From Chiridota heheva (taxonomy: Eukaryota > Echinodermata > Holothuroidea > Apodida > Chiridotidae), in assembly GCA_020152595.1 (NCBI GenBank), contig JAIGNY010001864.1, forward strand, positions 669,501 through 733,500: a stretch of DNA of 64,000 nt, written 5' to 3'. The position numbers and the translations under genes were made by a program. The notes under the pieces are model-generated. The model saw only the letters and a list, made by a program, of their open reading frames with translations, did not search any database and was not told the origin of the DNA. Position 1 is the first letter of the stretch. Each line of letters begins with the position of its first letter. Shown here piece after piece: positions 9,355 through 21,935 of this stretch.

Positions 9355-12050
9355 TGGACAAACTGTGTGTGAAGGACATAGGTATGAATTGTGTTATGAA
9401 AGACAAACTGTGTGTGAAGGACATAAGTATGAATTATGTTATGAAGTCATATGGACCGTCTTTGTGTGAAGGACATAAGTATGAATTATGTTATGAAGTC
9501 ATATATGTTGAAGGACATAAGTATGAATTATGTTATGAAGTCATATGGACAAACTGTGTGAAGGACATAAGTATGAATTATGTTATGAAGTCATATGGAC
9601 CGTCTTTGTGTGAAGGACAAGTATGAACTTGGTTATGAAGTCATATGGACAAATTGTGTGAAGGACAAGTATGAATTATGTTATGAAGTCATATGGACAG
9701 TCTTTGTGTGAAGGACATAAGTATGAATTATGTTATGAAGTCATATGGACAAACTGTGTGAAGGACATAAGTATGAATTATGTTATGAAGTCATATGGAC
9801 AGTCTTTGTATGAAGGACATAAGTATCAACTTGGTTATGAAGTCATATGGACAAACTTTGTGTGAAGGACATAAGTATGAATTATGTTATGAAGTCATAT
9901 GGATGGACATAAGTATGAATTATGTTATGAAGTCATATGGACAAACTGTGTGAATTATGTATGAATTATGTTATGAAGTCATATGGACTTTGTGTGAAGG
10001 ACATAAGTATGAATTATGTTATGAAGTCATATGGACAGTCCTTGTATGAAGGACATAAGTATCAACTTGGTTATGAAGTCATATGGACAAATTGTGTGAA
10101 GGACATAAGTATGAATTATGTTATGAAGTCATATGGACCATCTTTGTGTGAAGGACATAAGTATGAATTATGTTATGAAGTCATATGGACAAACTGTGTG
10201 AAGGACATAAGTATGAATTATGTTATGAAGTCATATGGACAGTCTTTGTATGAAGGACATAAGTATCAACTTGGTTATGAAGTCATATGGACAAATTGTG
10301 TGAAGGACATAAGTATGAATTATGTTATGAAGTCATATGGACAGTCCTTGTATGAAGGACATAAGTATCAACTTGGTTATGAAGTCATATGGACAAATTG
10401 TGTGAAGGACATAAGTATGAATTATGTTATGAAGTCATATGGACAGTCTTTGTGTGAAGGACATAGATATGAATTATGTTATGAAGTCATATGGACAAAC
10501 TGTGTGAAGGATAGAAGTATAAATTATGTTATGAAGTCATATGGACAAATTGTGTGAAGGACATAAGTATGAATTATGTAATGAAGTCATATGGACAAAC
10601 TGTGTGAAGGACAAGTATGAATTATGTTATGAAGTCATATGGACAGTCCTTGTATGAAGGACATAAGTATGAATTATGTTATGAAGTCATATGGACAGTC
10701 TTTGTGTGAAGGACATAAATATGAATTATGTTATGAAGTCATATGGACAGTCCTTGTATGAAGGACATAAGTATGAATTATGTTATGAAGTCATATGGAC
10801 AAATTGTGTGAGGGACATAAGTATGAATTATGTTATGAAGTCATATGGACCGTCTTTGTGTGAAGGACATAAATATGAATTATGTTATGAAGTCATATGG
10901 ACAAACTGTGTGAAGGACATAAAGTATGAATTATGTTATAAAGTCATATGGACAAACTGTGAAGGACATAAGTATGAATTATGTTATGAAGTCATATGGA
11001 CAGTCTTTGTGTGAAGGACATAAGTATGAATTATGTTATGAAGTCATATGGACAAATTGTGTGAAGGACATAGACATGAATTATGTTATGAAGTCATATG
11101 GACAAACTGTGTGAAGGATAGAAGTATAAATTATGTTATGAAGTCATATGGACAAATTGTGTGAAGGACATAAGTATGAATTATGTTATGAAGTCATATG
11201 GACAGTCTTTGTGTGAAGGACATAAGTATGAATTATGTTATGAAGTCATATGGACAAACTGTGTGAAGGACATAAGTATGAATTATGTTATGAAGTCATA
11301 TGGACAAACTGTGTGAAGGACATAAGTATGAATTATGTTATGAAGTCATATGGACAAATTGTGTGAAGGACATAAGTATGAATTATGTTATGAAGTCATA
11401 TGGACAAATTGTGTGAAGGACATAAGTATGAATTATGTTATGAAGTCATATGGACAGTCTTTGTGTGAAGGACATAAGTATGAATTATGTTATGAAGTCA
11501 TATGGACAAACTGTGTGAAGGACATAAGTATGAATTATGTTATGAAGTCATATGGACAGTCTTTGTGTGAAGGACATAAGTATGAATTATGTTATGAAGT
11601 CATATGGACAAACTGTGTGAAGGACATAAGTATGAATTATGTAATGAAGTCATATGGACAAACTGTGTGAAGGACAAGTATGAATTATGTTATGAAGTCA
11701 TATCGACAGTCTTTGTGTGAAGGACATAAATATGAATTAGGTTATGAAGTCATATGGACAAACTGTGTGAAGGACATAAGTATGAATTATGTTATGAAGT
11801 CATATGGACAAACTGTGTGAAGGACAAGTATGAATTATGTTATGAAGTCATATGGACAGTCTTTGTGTGAAGGACATAAGTATGAATTATGTTATGAAGT
11901 CATATGGACAAACTGTGTGAAGGACATAAGTATGAATTATGTTATGAAGTCATATGGACAGTCTTTGTGTGAAGGACATAAGTATGAATTATGTTACGAA
12001 GTCATATGGACAAACTGTGTGAAGGACATAAGTATGAAGTGCGTTATGAA
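9355..12050. repeat. Satellite of alternating 50/52-bp units, about 53 copies
   Basis: The common core is AAGTATGAATTATGTTATGA followed by AGTCATATGGAC. Units then carry either AAACTGTGTG (50 bp) or AGTCTTTGTGTG (52 bp). A 50+52 pair is 102 bp, a multiple of three, so paired units create open frames such as 9937-10557 (MNYVMKSYG and EGHKYELCYEV motifs). Wherever two 50-bp units are adjacent the frame is lost. No start context, splice site or family match supports a protein. Confidence 0.93.
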
Positions 12051-12425
12051 GGAAGAACAAGTTCTAGTAAAAAAAGGTGTTGCATCGAAGTGTAAATAAA
12101 GTTGAACTCAATTTAGATAGAAATGAGTGGGTGCGCTAACACCTCCCCTCATTTTGGAACAACATGAAAGAGATGTGCAAAGGCTGGCAATTAATATGCT
12201 GGCAATATGTTGGAAAGTCATGCAAATTAAAATGTCTTATCCCAGTCAATTCATTCATAAGCAAGAAACAGGTCAGATCAAGAGCTGATGCAGAGTGGTT
12301 ACAATCAAGCATTGCTAGCTGCTAGTGGTGCATCATTTTGTACAGTGTGCTTCTTGTAATTGAGCCTTGTATCAGTTAAATTGTGTTTAGTTTTCTTTAA
12401 GTGCTTATGTTAATACAAGCAGAGA

Positions 12426-12494
12426 GTGATAAGAGTCTGAGAGGGATAAGAGTCGGAGAGGGATAAGAGTCGGAGAGGGATAAGAGTCGGAGAG
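12426..12494. repeat. 17-bp minisatellite, 4 copies
   Basis: The unit is GGGATAAGAGTCGGAGA; the first copy differs at two positions. Confidence 0.9.
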
Positions 12495-12499
12495 TGACA

Positions 12500-14895
12500 C
12501 AACAGAGTTTTGTTTCTTCTTATTATTTCATTCCATTTTAAGGAAAATTGTTTCCATGCAAATTTTAGTTTTCGACGATTTTGAACAATTAATAATGTTA
12601 ATCTACTCTTTCTGCACTGCTATGGAAAGTAATTCATAAGCCTTGTTACATCATCATAAAAGCATGCAATAAATTGTGAAAATAAATGTTAGGAAGACAA
12701 AATATTTAATCTAATAGAAATATTTTCAAATTGAGCATACATCATAAAGATACATTTCTAATAATGCCATCGCACACTACCTGTTATTAATGCATGCGTG
12801 CATCCCAATCTGGTTTTGAAACAAGATGTATATTTTCCACACTTGTGAATTTCTCACATATCATAAAAATGGGAAATCACATTCAAGTCATTTCATTGAC
12901 TCTGTGAATTCTTTTTGCCATTATAATTTATGTGTCTGTTCAACATTTGTTCCCGTTTAAAAGGTTTTTTTCTTCAACTATTCAAGCGATGAGCAAATTG
13001 TCACACCTTTGCATTTCAAGGACTGGCCTTCAACAAGGCTTTTAGCAGAGCAGTGATTGAAGGACCTATTTCTTTTGACGATTATTAATGAAAAAGATCT
13101 ATAATTTGTTGAAGGTTTCTTACATTCCTGATAGCAATATGCTTAATAAATGAACAAATAAGTGACTTTTAGTACGAAAAGTTGGTCTAATCGTTATAGC
13201 TTTAAAAGAAAAATTTGTTAGCAGACTAGGATGTGTTGTGATAAGTTTTAAGAAAAATTAACACAAAAGAAAGAATCAGTTAACAAATTAAAGCTTTAAA
13301 GTAGTATTTAATTAATTTCATGCAGATGAATTATTGAAAATTGTATGTAGTTTTTTTTTTTTTTTTGAAGTATGTAATACTTCTCTTAAATATTCAGGTG
13401 ATAAAAACACTTATTCCTGCAGTAAAAATCAACATTACAATTGTAAGTTTAATTTTATTTAGATGAATTATTTCATATTTCAGGATGTTCTTCTTTTGTT
13501 ATTTGAAGTATGTAAAAGTTTGCTCATATATTCAGAAGGTAGAAAAGAGACGAATAAAAACAGTTATTCATGCAGTAAAAATCTACATCACAATTGTGAG
13601 TTTGATTCATAAAACCTTTTCATTAGTACTTTAGATTTGTTGAAGTATATCAAATGCAAGTCTTACCAGATCCTGTTCTTTTCAGATAAAGTGCATTAAT
13701 ATTCATGAACCTTGTATAATATTACACCTTGAATTTCTTTGTGTTCCATGTCAATGTTTATCATAATTTTGTTTTTGTATAAGTCAATCAATGATAAGAC
13801 TTAAAAAGGTGTGATCATGAAAAGTTTGTTTTGAATATGCAAATGAATTTGTATTCAGGCCAGATTTTCTTATAGAATATGATGGTTTTTTGATTAATTC
13901 TGCTTGCAGACGAATTGTGTTACATGATGAAATAACCCTCGTTAAGAGGAATGGTCCATCAATCATTCATGGGCTTTGCACAAAGTTCTCCAGGCCTATT
14001 TATATTTAGGCTCAACCAAGGACTAATCTGATTTGCTTCACTGCAAATCAGGTATGTGGCTTGAGCCTAAGATGTATTGTGTACAGTGTAACAGTAGCTG
14101 GTTGCTAGCAAGTGAAATGTGAATAGACTGAAGAGGCTTTCAATTGGAAGATATTGATTACCTCCGTGCTGTGCATGGTGTAACAATAGCTGCTTGCTAC
14201 TCAATGAATTGTGACGAGTCTCGCTTGAAAGGTGTAGATGACCCCTGATTTTGAGAAAATTGAGGGTGTCGTGTTGGAGGGTCAAAGGAACAAAAATTCT
14301 TAATGGTTCCTAGATTTTTCAGGATTTGTAATCAGAGTGAATTATTAAAACTGAGTCTTAGAATACCAATGTGCCCAAAATTTGACTTCTTTCACATTTG
14401 AGTGTGCTGAACTTCCAGCTGTTTTAGTATGTTGTTAGCGATGTTGCTTTGTCCATTCCATGAGAAAAGCTTTATGACCGTGTTCTCACTTATCACTGAC
14501 TCATGATCCCATGACAATAACCTGGCTCGATTGATGGTAGTAAATGCAATACACCCTTTCACAGTTCCGTCTGCCATTTTGAGTTGCGAGTAAACAAACA
14601 AAATTTGCGTGATGTACAATGTGCGTATTGCTGAACAACATGCGATAATAGTATGCAAACAGCAAGAGCGTATTTTGCTGTGCGCTCGTTGTTTGTTATT
14701 CCTTAAGCTGGTTGGTTACTTCACTCGCAACTTGAATATACACGTCCTTGTGCGCATGAGCAGACTGGAACTGTAAATGGATGTATGTCACTAAGGTGCT
14801 TATGCTCCAGATTTGTTTTGGATCAGATCCGGGGTGCGGTGTCTGGTGGACCCGACCCCCTGCAGTGTGTCTGATCGCAAGGTGTACTCCAGATA
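12500..14895. other. AT-rich spacer with two old local duplications
   Basis: One duplication pairs about 13324-13452 with 13463-13608; both share GATGAATTATT, GAAGTATGTAA, ATATTCAG, TTATTC(C/A)TGCAGTAAAAAT and ACAATTGT in order. A second pairs 14087-14123 with 14178-14214; both share GTGTAACA(G/A)TAGCTG, TTGCTA and AATTGTGA/AATGTGA. The remaining sequence shows no gene, and the minus-strand open frames at 14067-14285 and 14392-14658 have no recognisable motif. Confidence 0.55.
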
Positions 14896-14988
14896 GAACC
14901 AGCCCTAAATCCAGAGTACCCTTTTAGAACCAGCCCTAAATCCCAAGTACCCTTTTAAAATTAGCCCTAAATCCAGAGTACCCTTTGG
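14896..14988. repeat. 31-bp tandem repeat, 3 copies
   Basis: Each unit contains AGCCCTAAATCC, then AGTACCCTTT. The third copy begins AAATTAGCCC instead of GAACCAGCCC. Confidence 0.9.
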
Positions 14989-15170
14989 AGATGAGAATTG
15001 ACCTTTCAGAAAATGAAATGTGTCCCCATTCTGGCCCTATACTTGGACCTTTCGCCCTTCTAATAAAACTTTTATTTTTATGGATCTCTTTTCACTTTTA
15101 TAAGTTGTATGAACCTTTTCTATAAGGTGTGCAGGACCTCAGATTTAGGTAATTGTGGGAGCTCCATCTA

Positions 15171-18100
15171 CTGTAGCCAAGCCCATTGAGCGTATTGTTA
15201 ACAAACAGTAGCCAAGCCCATTGAGCGTATTGTTAACAAACAGTAGCCAAACTTATTAGGCGTATTGTTAACAAACAGTAGCCAAGCTTATTGAGCGTAT
15301 TGTTAACAAACAGTGGCCAAGCTTATTGAGCGTATTGTTAACAAACAGTGGCCAAGCTTATTGAGGGTATTGTTGACAAACAGTAGCCAAGCTTATTGAG
15401 CGTATTGTTAACAAACAGTAGCCAAGCTTATTGAGCGTATTGTTAACAAACAGTAGCCAAGCTTATTGAGCGTATTGTTAACAAACAGTAGCCAAGCTTT
15501 TTGAGCGTATTGTTGACAAACAGTAGCCAAGCTTATTGAGTGTATTGTTAACAAACAGTAGCCAAGCTTATTGAGCGTATTGTTGACAAACCGTAGCCAA
15601 GCTTATTGAGTGTATTGTTAACAAACAGTAGCCAAGCTTATTGAGCATTTCGTTAACAAACAGTAGCCAAGCTTATTGAGCGTATTGTTAACAAACAGTA
15701 GCCAAGCTTATTGAGCATATTGTTAACAAACAGTAGCCAAGCTTATTGAGCATATTGTTAACAAACAGTAGCCAAGCTTTTTGAGCGTATTGTTGACAAA
15801 CAGTAGCCAAGCTTATTGAGCATATTGTTAACAAACAGTAGCCAAGCTTATTGAGCATATTGTCAACAAACAGTAGCCAAGCTTATTGAGCATATTGTTA
15901 ACAAACAGTAGCCAAGCTTATTGAGCATTTCGTTAACAAACAGTAGCCAAGCTTATTAGGCGTTTCGTTAACAAACAGTAGCCAAGCTTATTGAGAGTAT
16001 TGTTAACAAACAGTAGCCAAGCTTATTGAGCGTATTTTAACAAACAGTAACCAAGCTTATTGAGCGTATTGTCAACAAACAGTAGCCAAGCTTATTGAGC
16101 ATTTCGTTAACAAACAGTCGCCAAGCTTATTGAGCGTATTGTTAACAAACAGTAGCCAAGCTTATTGAGCATATTGTTAACAAACAGTAGCCAAGCTTAT
16201 TGAGCGTATTGTTAACAAACAGTAGCCAAGCTTATTGAGCGTATTGTTAACAAACAGTAGCCAAGCTTATTGAGCATTGTTGACAAACAGTAGCCAAGCT
16301 TATTGGCGTTTGTTAACAAACAGTAGCCAAGCTTATTGAGAGTATTGTTAACAAACAGTAGCCAAGCTTATTGAGCGTATTTTAACAAACAGTAGCCAAG
16401 CTTATTGAGCGTATTGTTAACAAACAGTAGCCAAGCTTATTGAGCATTTCGTTAACAAACAGTACCCAAGCTTATTGAGCGTATTGTTGACAAACAGTAG
16501 CCAAGCTTATTGAGCGTATTGTTAACAAACAGTAGCCAAGCTTATTGAGCATATTGTTAACAAACAGTGGCCAAGCTTATTGAGCATATTGTTAACAAAC
16601 AGTAGCCAAGCTTATTGAGCATTTCGTTAACAAACAGTAGCCAAGCTTATTAGGCGTTTCGTTAACAAACAGTAGCCAAGCTTATTGAGCGTATTGTTAA
16701 CAAACAGTAGCCAAGCTTATTGAGCGTATTTTAACAAACAGTAGCCAAGCTTATTGAGCGTATTGTTAACAAACAGTAGCCAAGCTTATTGAGCATTTCG
16801 TTAACAAACAGTAGCCAAGCTTATTAAGCATTTCGTTAACAAACAGTAGCCAAGCTTATTGGCGTTTGTTGACAAACAGTACCCAAACTTATTGAGCATA
16901 TTGTTAACAAACAGTAGCCAAGCTTATTATTGTAGCGTATTGTTAACAAACAGTAGCCAAGCTTATTGAGCGTATTGTTGACAAACAGTAGCCAAGCTTA
17001 TTGAGTGTATTGTATTGTTAACAAACAGTAGCCAAGCTTATTGAGTGTATTGTATTGTTAACAAACAGTAGCCAAGCTTATTGAGCGTATTGTTGACAAA
17101 CAGTAGCCAAGCTTATTGAGCGTATTTTCAACAAACAGTAGCCAAGCTTATTGAGCGTACTGTTGACAAACAGTAGCCAAGCTTATTGAGCATATTGTTA
17201 ACAAACAGTAGCCAAGCTTATTGAGCATATTGTTAACAAACAGTACCCAAGCTTATTGAGAGTATTGTTAACAAACAGTAGCCAAGCTTATTGAGCATAT
17301 TGTTAACAAACAGTATCCAAGCTTATTAGGCGTTTGCGTTAACAAACAGTAGCCAAGCTTATTGAGCGTATTGTTAACAAACAGTAGCCAAGCTTATTGA
17401 GTGTATTTTAACAAACAGTAGCCAAGCTTATTGTTAACAAACAGTAGCCAAGCTTATTAAGCGTATTGTTAACGAAGAGTAGCAAGCTTATTGAGCGTAT
17501 TGTTAACAAACAGTAGCCAAGCTTATTGAGCATATTGTTGACAAACAGTAGCCAAGCTTATTGAGCGCATTGTTAACAAACAGTAGCCAAGCTTATTGAG
17601 CATATTGTTAACAAACAGTAGCCAAGCTTATTGAGTGTATTTTAACAAACAGTAGCCAAGCTTATTAAGTGTATTGTTTACAAACAGTAGCCAAGCTTAT
17701 TGAGCGTATTGTTTACAAACAGTAGCCAAGCTTATTGAGCATATTGTTGACAAACAGTAGCCAAGCTTATTGAGCGTATTGTTGACGAACAGTAGCCAAG
17801 CTAATTGAGCGTATTGTTAACAAACAGTAGCCAAGCTATTTGAGCGTATTGTTTACAAACAGTAGCCAAGCTTATTGAGCATATTGTTGACAAACAGTGG
17901 CCAAGCTTATTGAGCATATTGTTGACAAAGCAGTAGCCAAGCTTATTGAGCGTATTGTTGACAAACAGTAGCCAAGCTTATTGAGCGTATTGTTGACAAA
18001 CAGTAGCCAAGCTATTTGAGTGTATTGTTTACAAATAGTAGCCAAGCTTATTGAGCGTATTGTTAACAAACAGTAGCCAAGCTTATTGAGCGTATTGTTA

Positions 18101-18488
18101 ACAAACAGTAGCCAAGCTTATTGAGCGTACCGTTAACAAACAGTAGCCAAGCTTATTGAGCATATTGTTAACAAACAGTAGCCAAGCTTATTGAGCGTAT
18201 TGTTAACAAACAGTAGCCAAGCTTATTGAGCGTATTGTTAACAAACAGTAGCCAAGCTTATTGAGCATATTGTTAACAAACAGTAGCCAAGCTTATTGAG
18301 CGTATTGTTTACAAACAGTAGCCAAGCTTATTGAGCGTATTGTTTACAAACAGTAGCCAAGCTTATTGAGCGTATTGTTGACAAACAGTAGCCAAGCTTA
18401 TTAAGCGTTTCGTTAACAAACAGTAGCCAAGCTATTTGAGCGTATTGTTAACAAACAGTAGCCAAGCTATTTGAGCGTATTGTTAACA
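15171..18488 (+). repeat. 35-bp satellite, about 95 copies, derived from LINE RT code
   Basis: The unit starts CAGTAGCCAAGCTTATTGAG and continues CGTATTGTTAACAAA. Read in frame, a unit gives VAKLIERIVNKQ, the conserved block that precedes QDYLSEN in CR1/L2-like RTs. LINE sequence flanks both sides: TSDLGN before and QDYLSENDLYAEM after. Most units hold a HindIII site (AAGCTT) and many the palindrome TTGTTAACAA. Common variants are CATATTG, CATTTCG, TTGACAA and TTTACAA. The first two units have AAGCCCATT instead of AAGCTTATT. Confidence 0.93.
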
Positions 18489-19220
18489 ACGGGTTCAAGA
18501 TTATCTCTCAGAAAATGACCTATATGCAGAAATGTTATCTGTATATCGAGCCCATTATAGTACCGAAACTGCTCAACTCTATGTGCAGAATTGTCTGCTC
18601 TGTGCTCTTGATGAGCGCAAAGATGCTCTTTTAGTTCTATTGGACTTTCCTTCCGCTTTTGACACCATCAACCACCAAATATTGCTTCAACGCCTAAAGG
18701 AAAGATATGGTGTAAATGGTGTCGCATTTCATTGGATGGAATCCCATTTGTCCAGTCGTACCCAATCTGTCATAGATGATAATAATTTGTCACATAAGAG
18801 TTTTCCTCATCTCAGGAGTTCCACAAGGCTCAGTACTGGGACCATTGCTGTACACCCTGTACGTGGCTCCATTGCTGTACACCCTGTACGTGGCTCCATT
18901 GCTGTACACCCTGTACGTGGCTCCATTGCTGTACACCCTGTACGTGGCTCCATTGCTGTACACCCTGTACGTGGCTCCATGGCTCCATATCATGACTTAA
19001 TGTTGCATCAAATGTTCAGACTGCAGTTTATGCAGATGACATTCAGTTATTCATGTCTTTTAAGCCTAATCAACGCTCTAATGCTGTCACGAAACTTCAA
19101 AATTGTATCGTTGGTGTCAAATAATGGGCTATATCAAACAATTTAATAATTAATGACTCAAAGATAGAAATTCTCCATGCTACTTCCCAAATTATCTCCT
19201 CAACAATCCCACTAATTTCA
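18489..19220 (+). pseudogene. RT palm region of the CR1/L2-like LINE (inactive)
   Basis: A frame shift of one or two bases lies at the array edge, after which QDYLSENDLYAEM, then HYSTETAQLYVQN, then LVLLDFPSAFDTINHQILL are read. The first catalytic aspartate is in LLDFPSAFD near 18644. A further shift precedes GVPQGSVLGPLLYTLYVAPL (about 18808-18868). After the 27-bp array a third frame gives VQTAVYADDIQLFMSFK with an intact YADD at 19029-19040. All palm motifs survive individually, but not in one frame. Confidence 0.88.
18842..18976 (+). repeat. 27-bp tandem repeat inside the RT palm, 5 copies
   Basis: Five exact copies of a unit beginning CCATTGCTGTACACC encode PLLYTLYVA in frame. The block normally occurs once after GVPQGSVLG in LINE RTs. 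The unit length is a multiple of three, so the frame is kept through the array. Confidence 0.95.
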
Positions 19221-19496
19221 AATTGGACTAGATTAAGACCATGCCTTCTCCTTGTGTCAAAACCTTAGGAGATATTGGATTTACATTTTGATATGAAACA
19301 ACACGTTAATGCTGTTTGTAAATCATCTTTTTATGCTCTACGCAACATCAGCCAATTAAGGAAATTTTAAACAAATGAAATAATTACTAGGTTGATATGT
19401 TCCTGCATTATTCCCACACTACTATTGTAACTCGCTTCTATTTGGCCCCCCTGACTCAAAAAACTACAGACTGTTTAGAGCTCTGCTGCCCGGCTC
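19221..19496 (+). pseudogene. RT thumb/C-terminal region of the LINE
   Basis: Fragments in alternating frames read KTLGDIGF, MKQHVNAVCKSSFYALRNIS, ITRLICSCIIPTLL and LQTV, then SSAARLITRS, in the order expected after the palm of CR1/L2-like RTs. Several stops and frame changes are present. Confidence 0.75.
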
Positions 19497-20418
19497 ATAA
19501 CCCGTTCATCTCGATATGATCACATATCACCAGTTCTTCAATCACTTCATTACCCGTTCATCCCGATGTGATCACATATCACCAGTTCTTCAATCACTTC
19601 ATAACCCGTTCATCCCGATATGATCACATATCACCAGTTCTTCAATCACTTCATTACCCGTTCATCCCGATATGATCACATATCACCAGTTCTTCAATCA
19701 CTTCATAACCCGTTCATCCCGATGTGATCACATATCACCAGTTCTTCAATCACTTCATTACCCGTTCATCCCAATATGATCACATACCACCAGTTCTTCA
19801 ATCACTTCATTAACCGTTCATCCCGATGTGATCACATATCACCAGTTCTTCAATCACTTCATTACCCGTTCATGATCACATATCACCAGTTCTTCAATCA
19901 CTTCATACCGTTCATCCCGATGTTCATATCACCATTTCTTCAATTTCATTAACCGTTCATCCCGATATGATCACATATCACCAGTTCTTCAATCACTTCA
20001 TTAACCGTTCATCCCGATGTGATCACATATCACCAGTTCTTCAATCACTTCATTACCCGTTCATCGCGATATGATCACATATCACCAGTTCTTCAATCAT
20101 TTCATTACCCGTTCATCCTGATGTGATCACATATCGCTAGTTCTTCAATCACTTCATTACCCGTTCATCCCGATATGATCACATATCACCAGTTCTTCAA
20201 TCACTTCATTACCCGTTCATCCCGATATGATCACATATCACCAGTTCTTCAATCACTTCATTACCCGTTCATCCCGATATGATCACATATCACCAGTTCT
20301 TCAATCACTTCATTACCTGTTCATCCCGATATGATCACATATCACCAGTTCTTCAATCACTTCATTACCCGTTCATCCCGATATGATCACATATCACCAG
20401 TTCTTCAATCACTTCATT
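19497..20418 (+). repeat. 52-bp satellite inside the LINE C-terminus, about 18 copies
   Basis: The unit contains TACCCGTTCATCCCGATATG, then ATCACATATCACCAGTTCTT, then CAATCACTTCAT. In one frame the first copy reads RSSRYDHISPVLQSLH, the conserved region directly before HWLPV. LINE code resumes directly after the array with HWLPVR at about 20412. Two shortened units occur near 19870-19945. The unit length is not a multiple of three, so each copy shifts frame. Confidence 0.93.
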
Positions 20419-21060
20419 GGCTTCCAGTAAGATAGCGATCAGTGTACAAGCTGCTGCTCCTTAGGTACAAATCTCAACACACTCTTGCTCCTGGATACAT
20501 TAAGCAGTTAATACACCAATATCATCCTCAACGTCAGCTTCACTCCTCTACAAAATGTCCTCTGGCTGCCAGGCATCATCCGAACACAAACGTTTTGTGT
20601 GAAAGGGCCTTCATCTCGCAGCACCATCTCGTTGGAACAATGTACCATCTTCAATTCGCAACGCACCATTTGTTAATTCTTTCAAATGTCTTCTAAAAAC
20701 TCAAAATATTTATTTATTTAGTATCAGGCATAATTATTCAACTCTGCTTTTATTATTGTGTTTATTTGCATAAAGTTGCTACAGTGTATGAACTGATGAC
20801 TTTTTTTACTTCGTATGCTCAGTCAGGGAGTGTGACAGGATGTGACTGTATATGGATATAGGGAGGGAAGCCTTATAGGACATGGATGGGGGCCAGTCAG
20901 GACATTGGATAGAATATATACCATGTGGTGGTATGCACCAAGGGCTATATCAGGCATGATTATTTGACTCCGTCTTTTTTTTTCTTATTCAACAAGTCAT
21001 TTGCATATTAGTTATTATAACTGACAGACGTTTATACATAGTGTGCTCAATCAGGGACTG
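20419..21060 (+). pseudogene. C-terminal end and start of 3' UTR of the LINE
   Basis: HWLPVR, then VYKLLLLRYKSQHTLAPGYI, then SRWNNVPSSIRNAPFVNSFK are readable with shifts, ending near 20720. Downstream an imperfect duplication pairs 20723-20840 with 20948-21070; both contain TATCAGGCAT(A/G)ATTATT and a GCTCA(G/A)TCAGGGA block. It lies between the coding end and the next array. Confidence 0.75.
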
Positions 21061-21069
21061 TGATAGCTA

Positions 21070-21935
21070 GGATGAGACTTCTTATAGAGCCTATGGGATG
21101 TCATGTGAGACATAGGGTGGGATGCCATGTGGGACATCATGTGAGACATAGGGTGGAATGCCATGTGGGACATCATGTGGGACATGTGAGACATGCCATG
21201 TGGTGGGATGGCATGTGGGACATGGGATGGGATGCCACATGGGACATGGGATGGGATGCCATGAGTAACACAGAGTGTGACATAGGTTCGGATGCCATGT
21301 GTGACATAGTGTAGGAAGGCATGGGATGTGATGCCATGTTGGACATAAAGTAGGATGTCATTGGGACATTGGGAGGGATACCTTGTAAAACATGATGGGA
21401 TATAATGTTGGACATCAGGTGAAATGCTTGTGGGAAGCCACTGATGCAGGGCATAAGGTGGGATGCCATGGGGGACAGGGAGAGATGCCGTGTGGGATAC
21501 AGGGAGGGATGCCATGTGACATAGGGAGGACATGGGACAGGGAGGGATGCTATGTGGGACATGGTTAGATTAATGTGGGACGGAGGATGGGATTTATCTA
21601 GGACATAGGGTGGGATACCATGTGAGTCACAGGGTGGAATGCCATGTGGGACATTTGGTGGAATACCATGTTGGACATATGGTGGAGTGCCATGTGGGAC
21701 ATGGTGGAATGCCATGTGGGAGATGTTGTCAAATGCCATGTGGGACATGGGATGTCATGTGAGACATGGGGTGGGATGTCATGTGGGAAATGGGGTGGGA
21801 TGTTATGTGGGAGATATGGTGGAATGCCATGTGGGACAAGGGATGGGATGTGAGGTCATGTGGGACATGGGGTGGGATGCCATGAGGGACATGGGATGCT
21901 ATGTGGGACTTATTGTAAGATGCCATTTTTGTAAT
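21070..21935 (+). repeat. Degenerate GGGATGCCATGTGGGACAT array in the LINE 3' UTR
   Basis: Units of variable length are built from ATGCCATGTGGGACAT and GGTGGGATG, with many substitutions and small indels. The variable spacing gives short open frames on both strands (for example CHVGHG-type and MSHMASHPM-type repeats), which are artefacts. LINE tail sequence resumes after it. Confidence 0.88.

Noticed and set aside
9937-10557. 206-codon open frame in the 50/52-bp array
   Set aside because: Frame depends on chance alternation of unit lengths and breaks repeatedly; no homology recognised.
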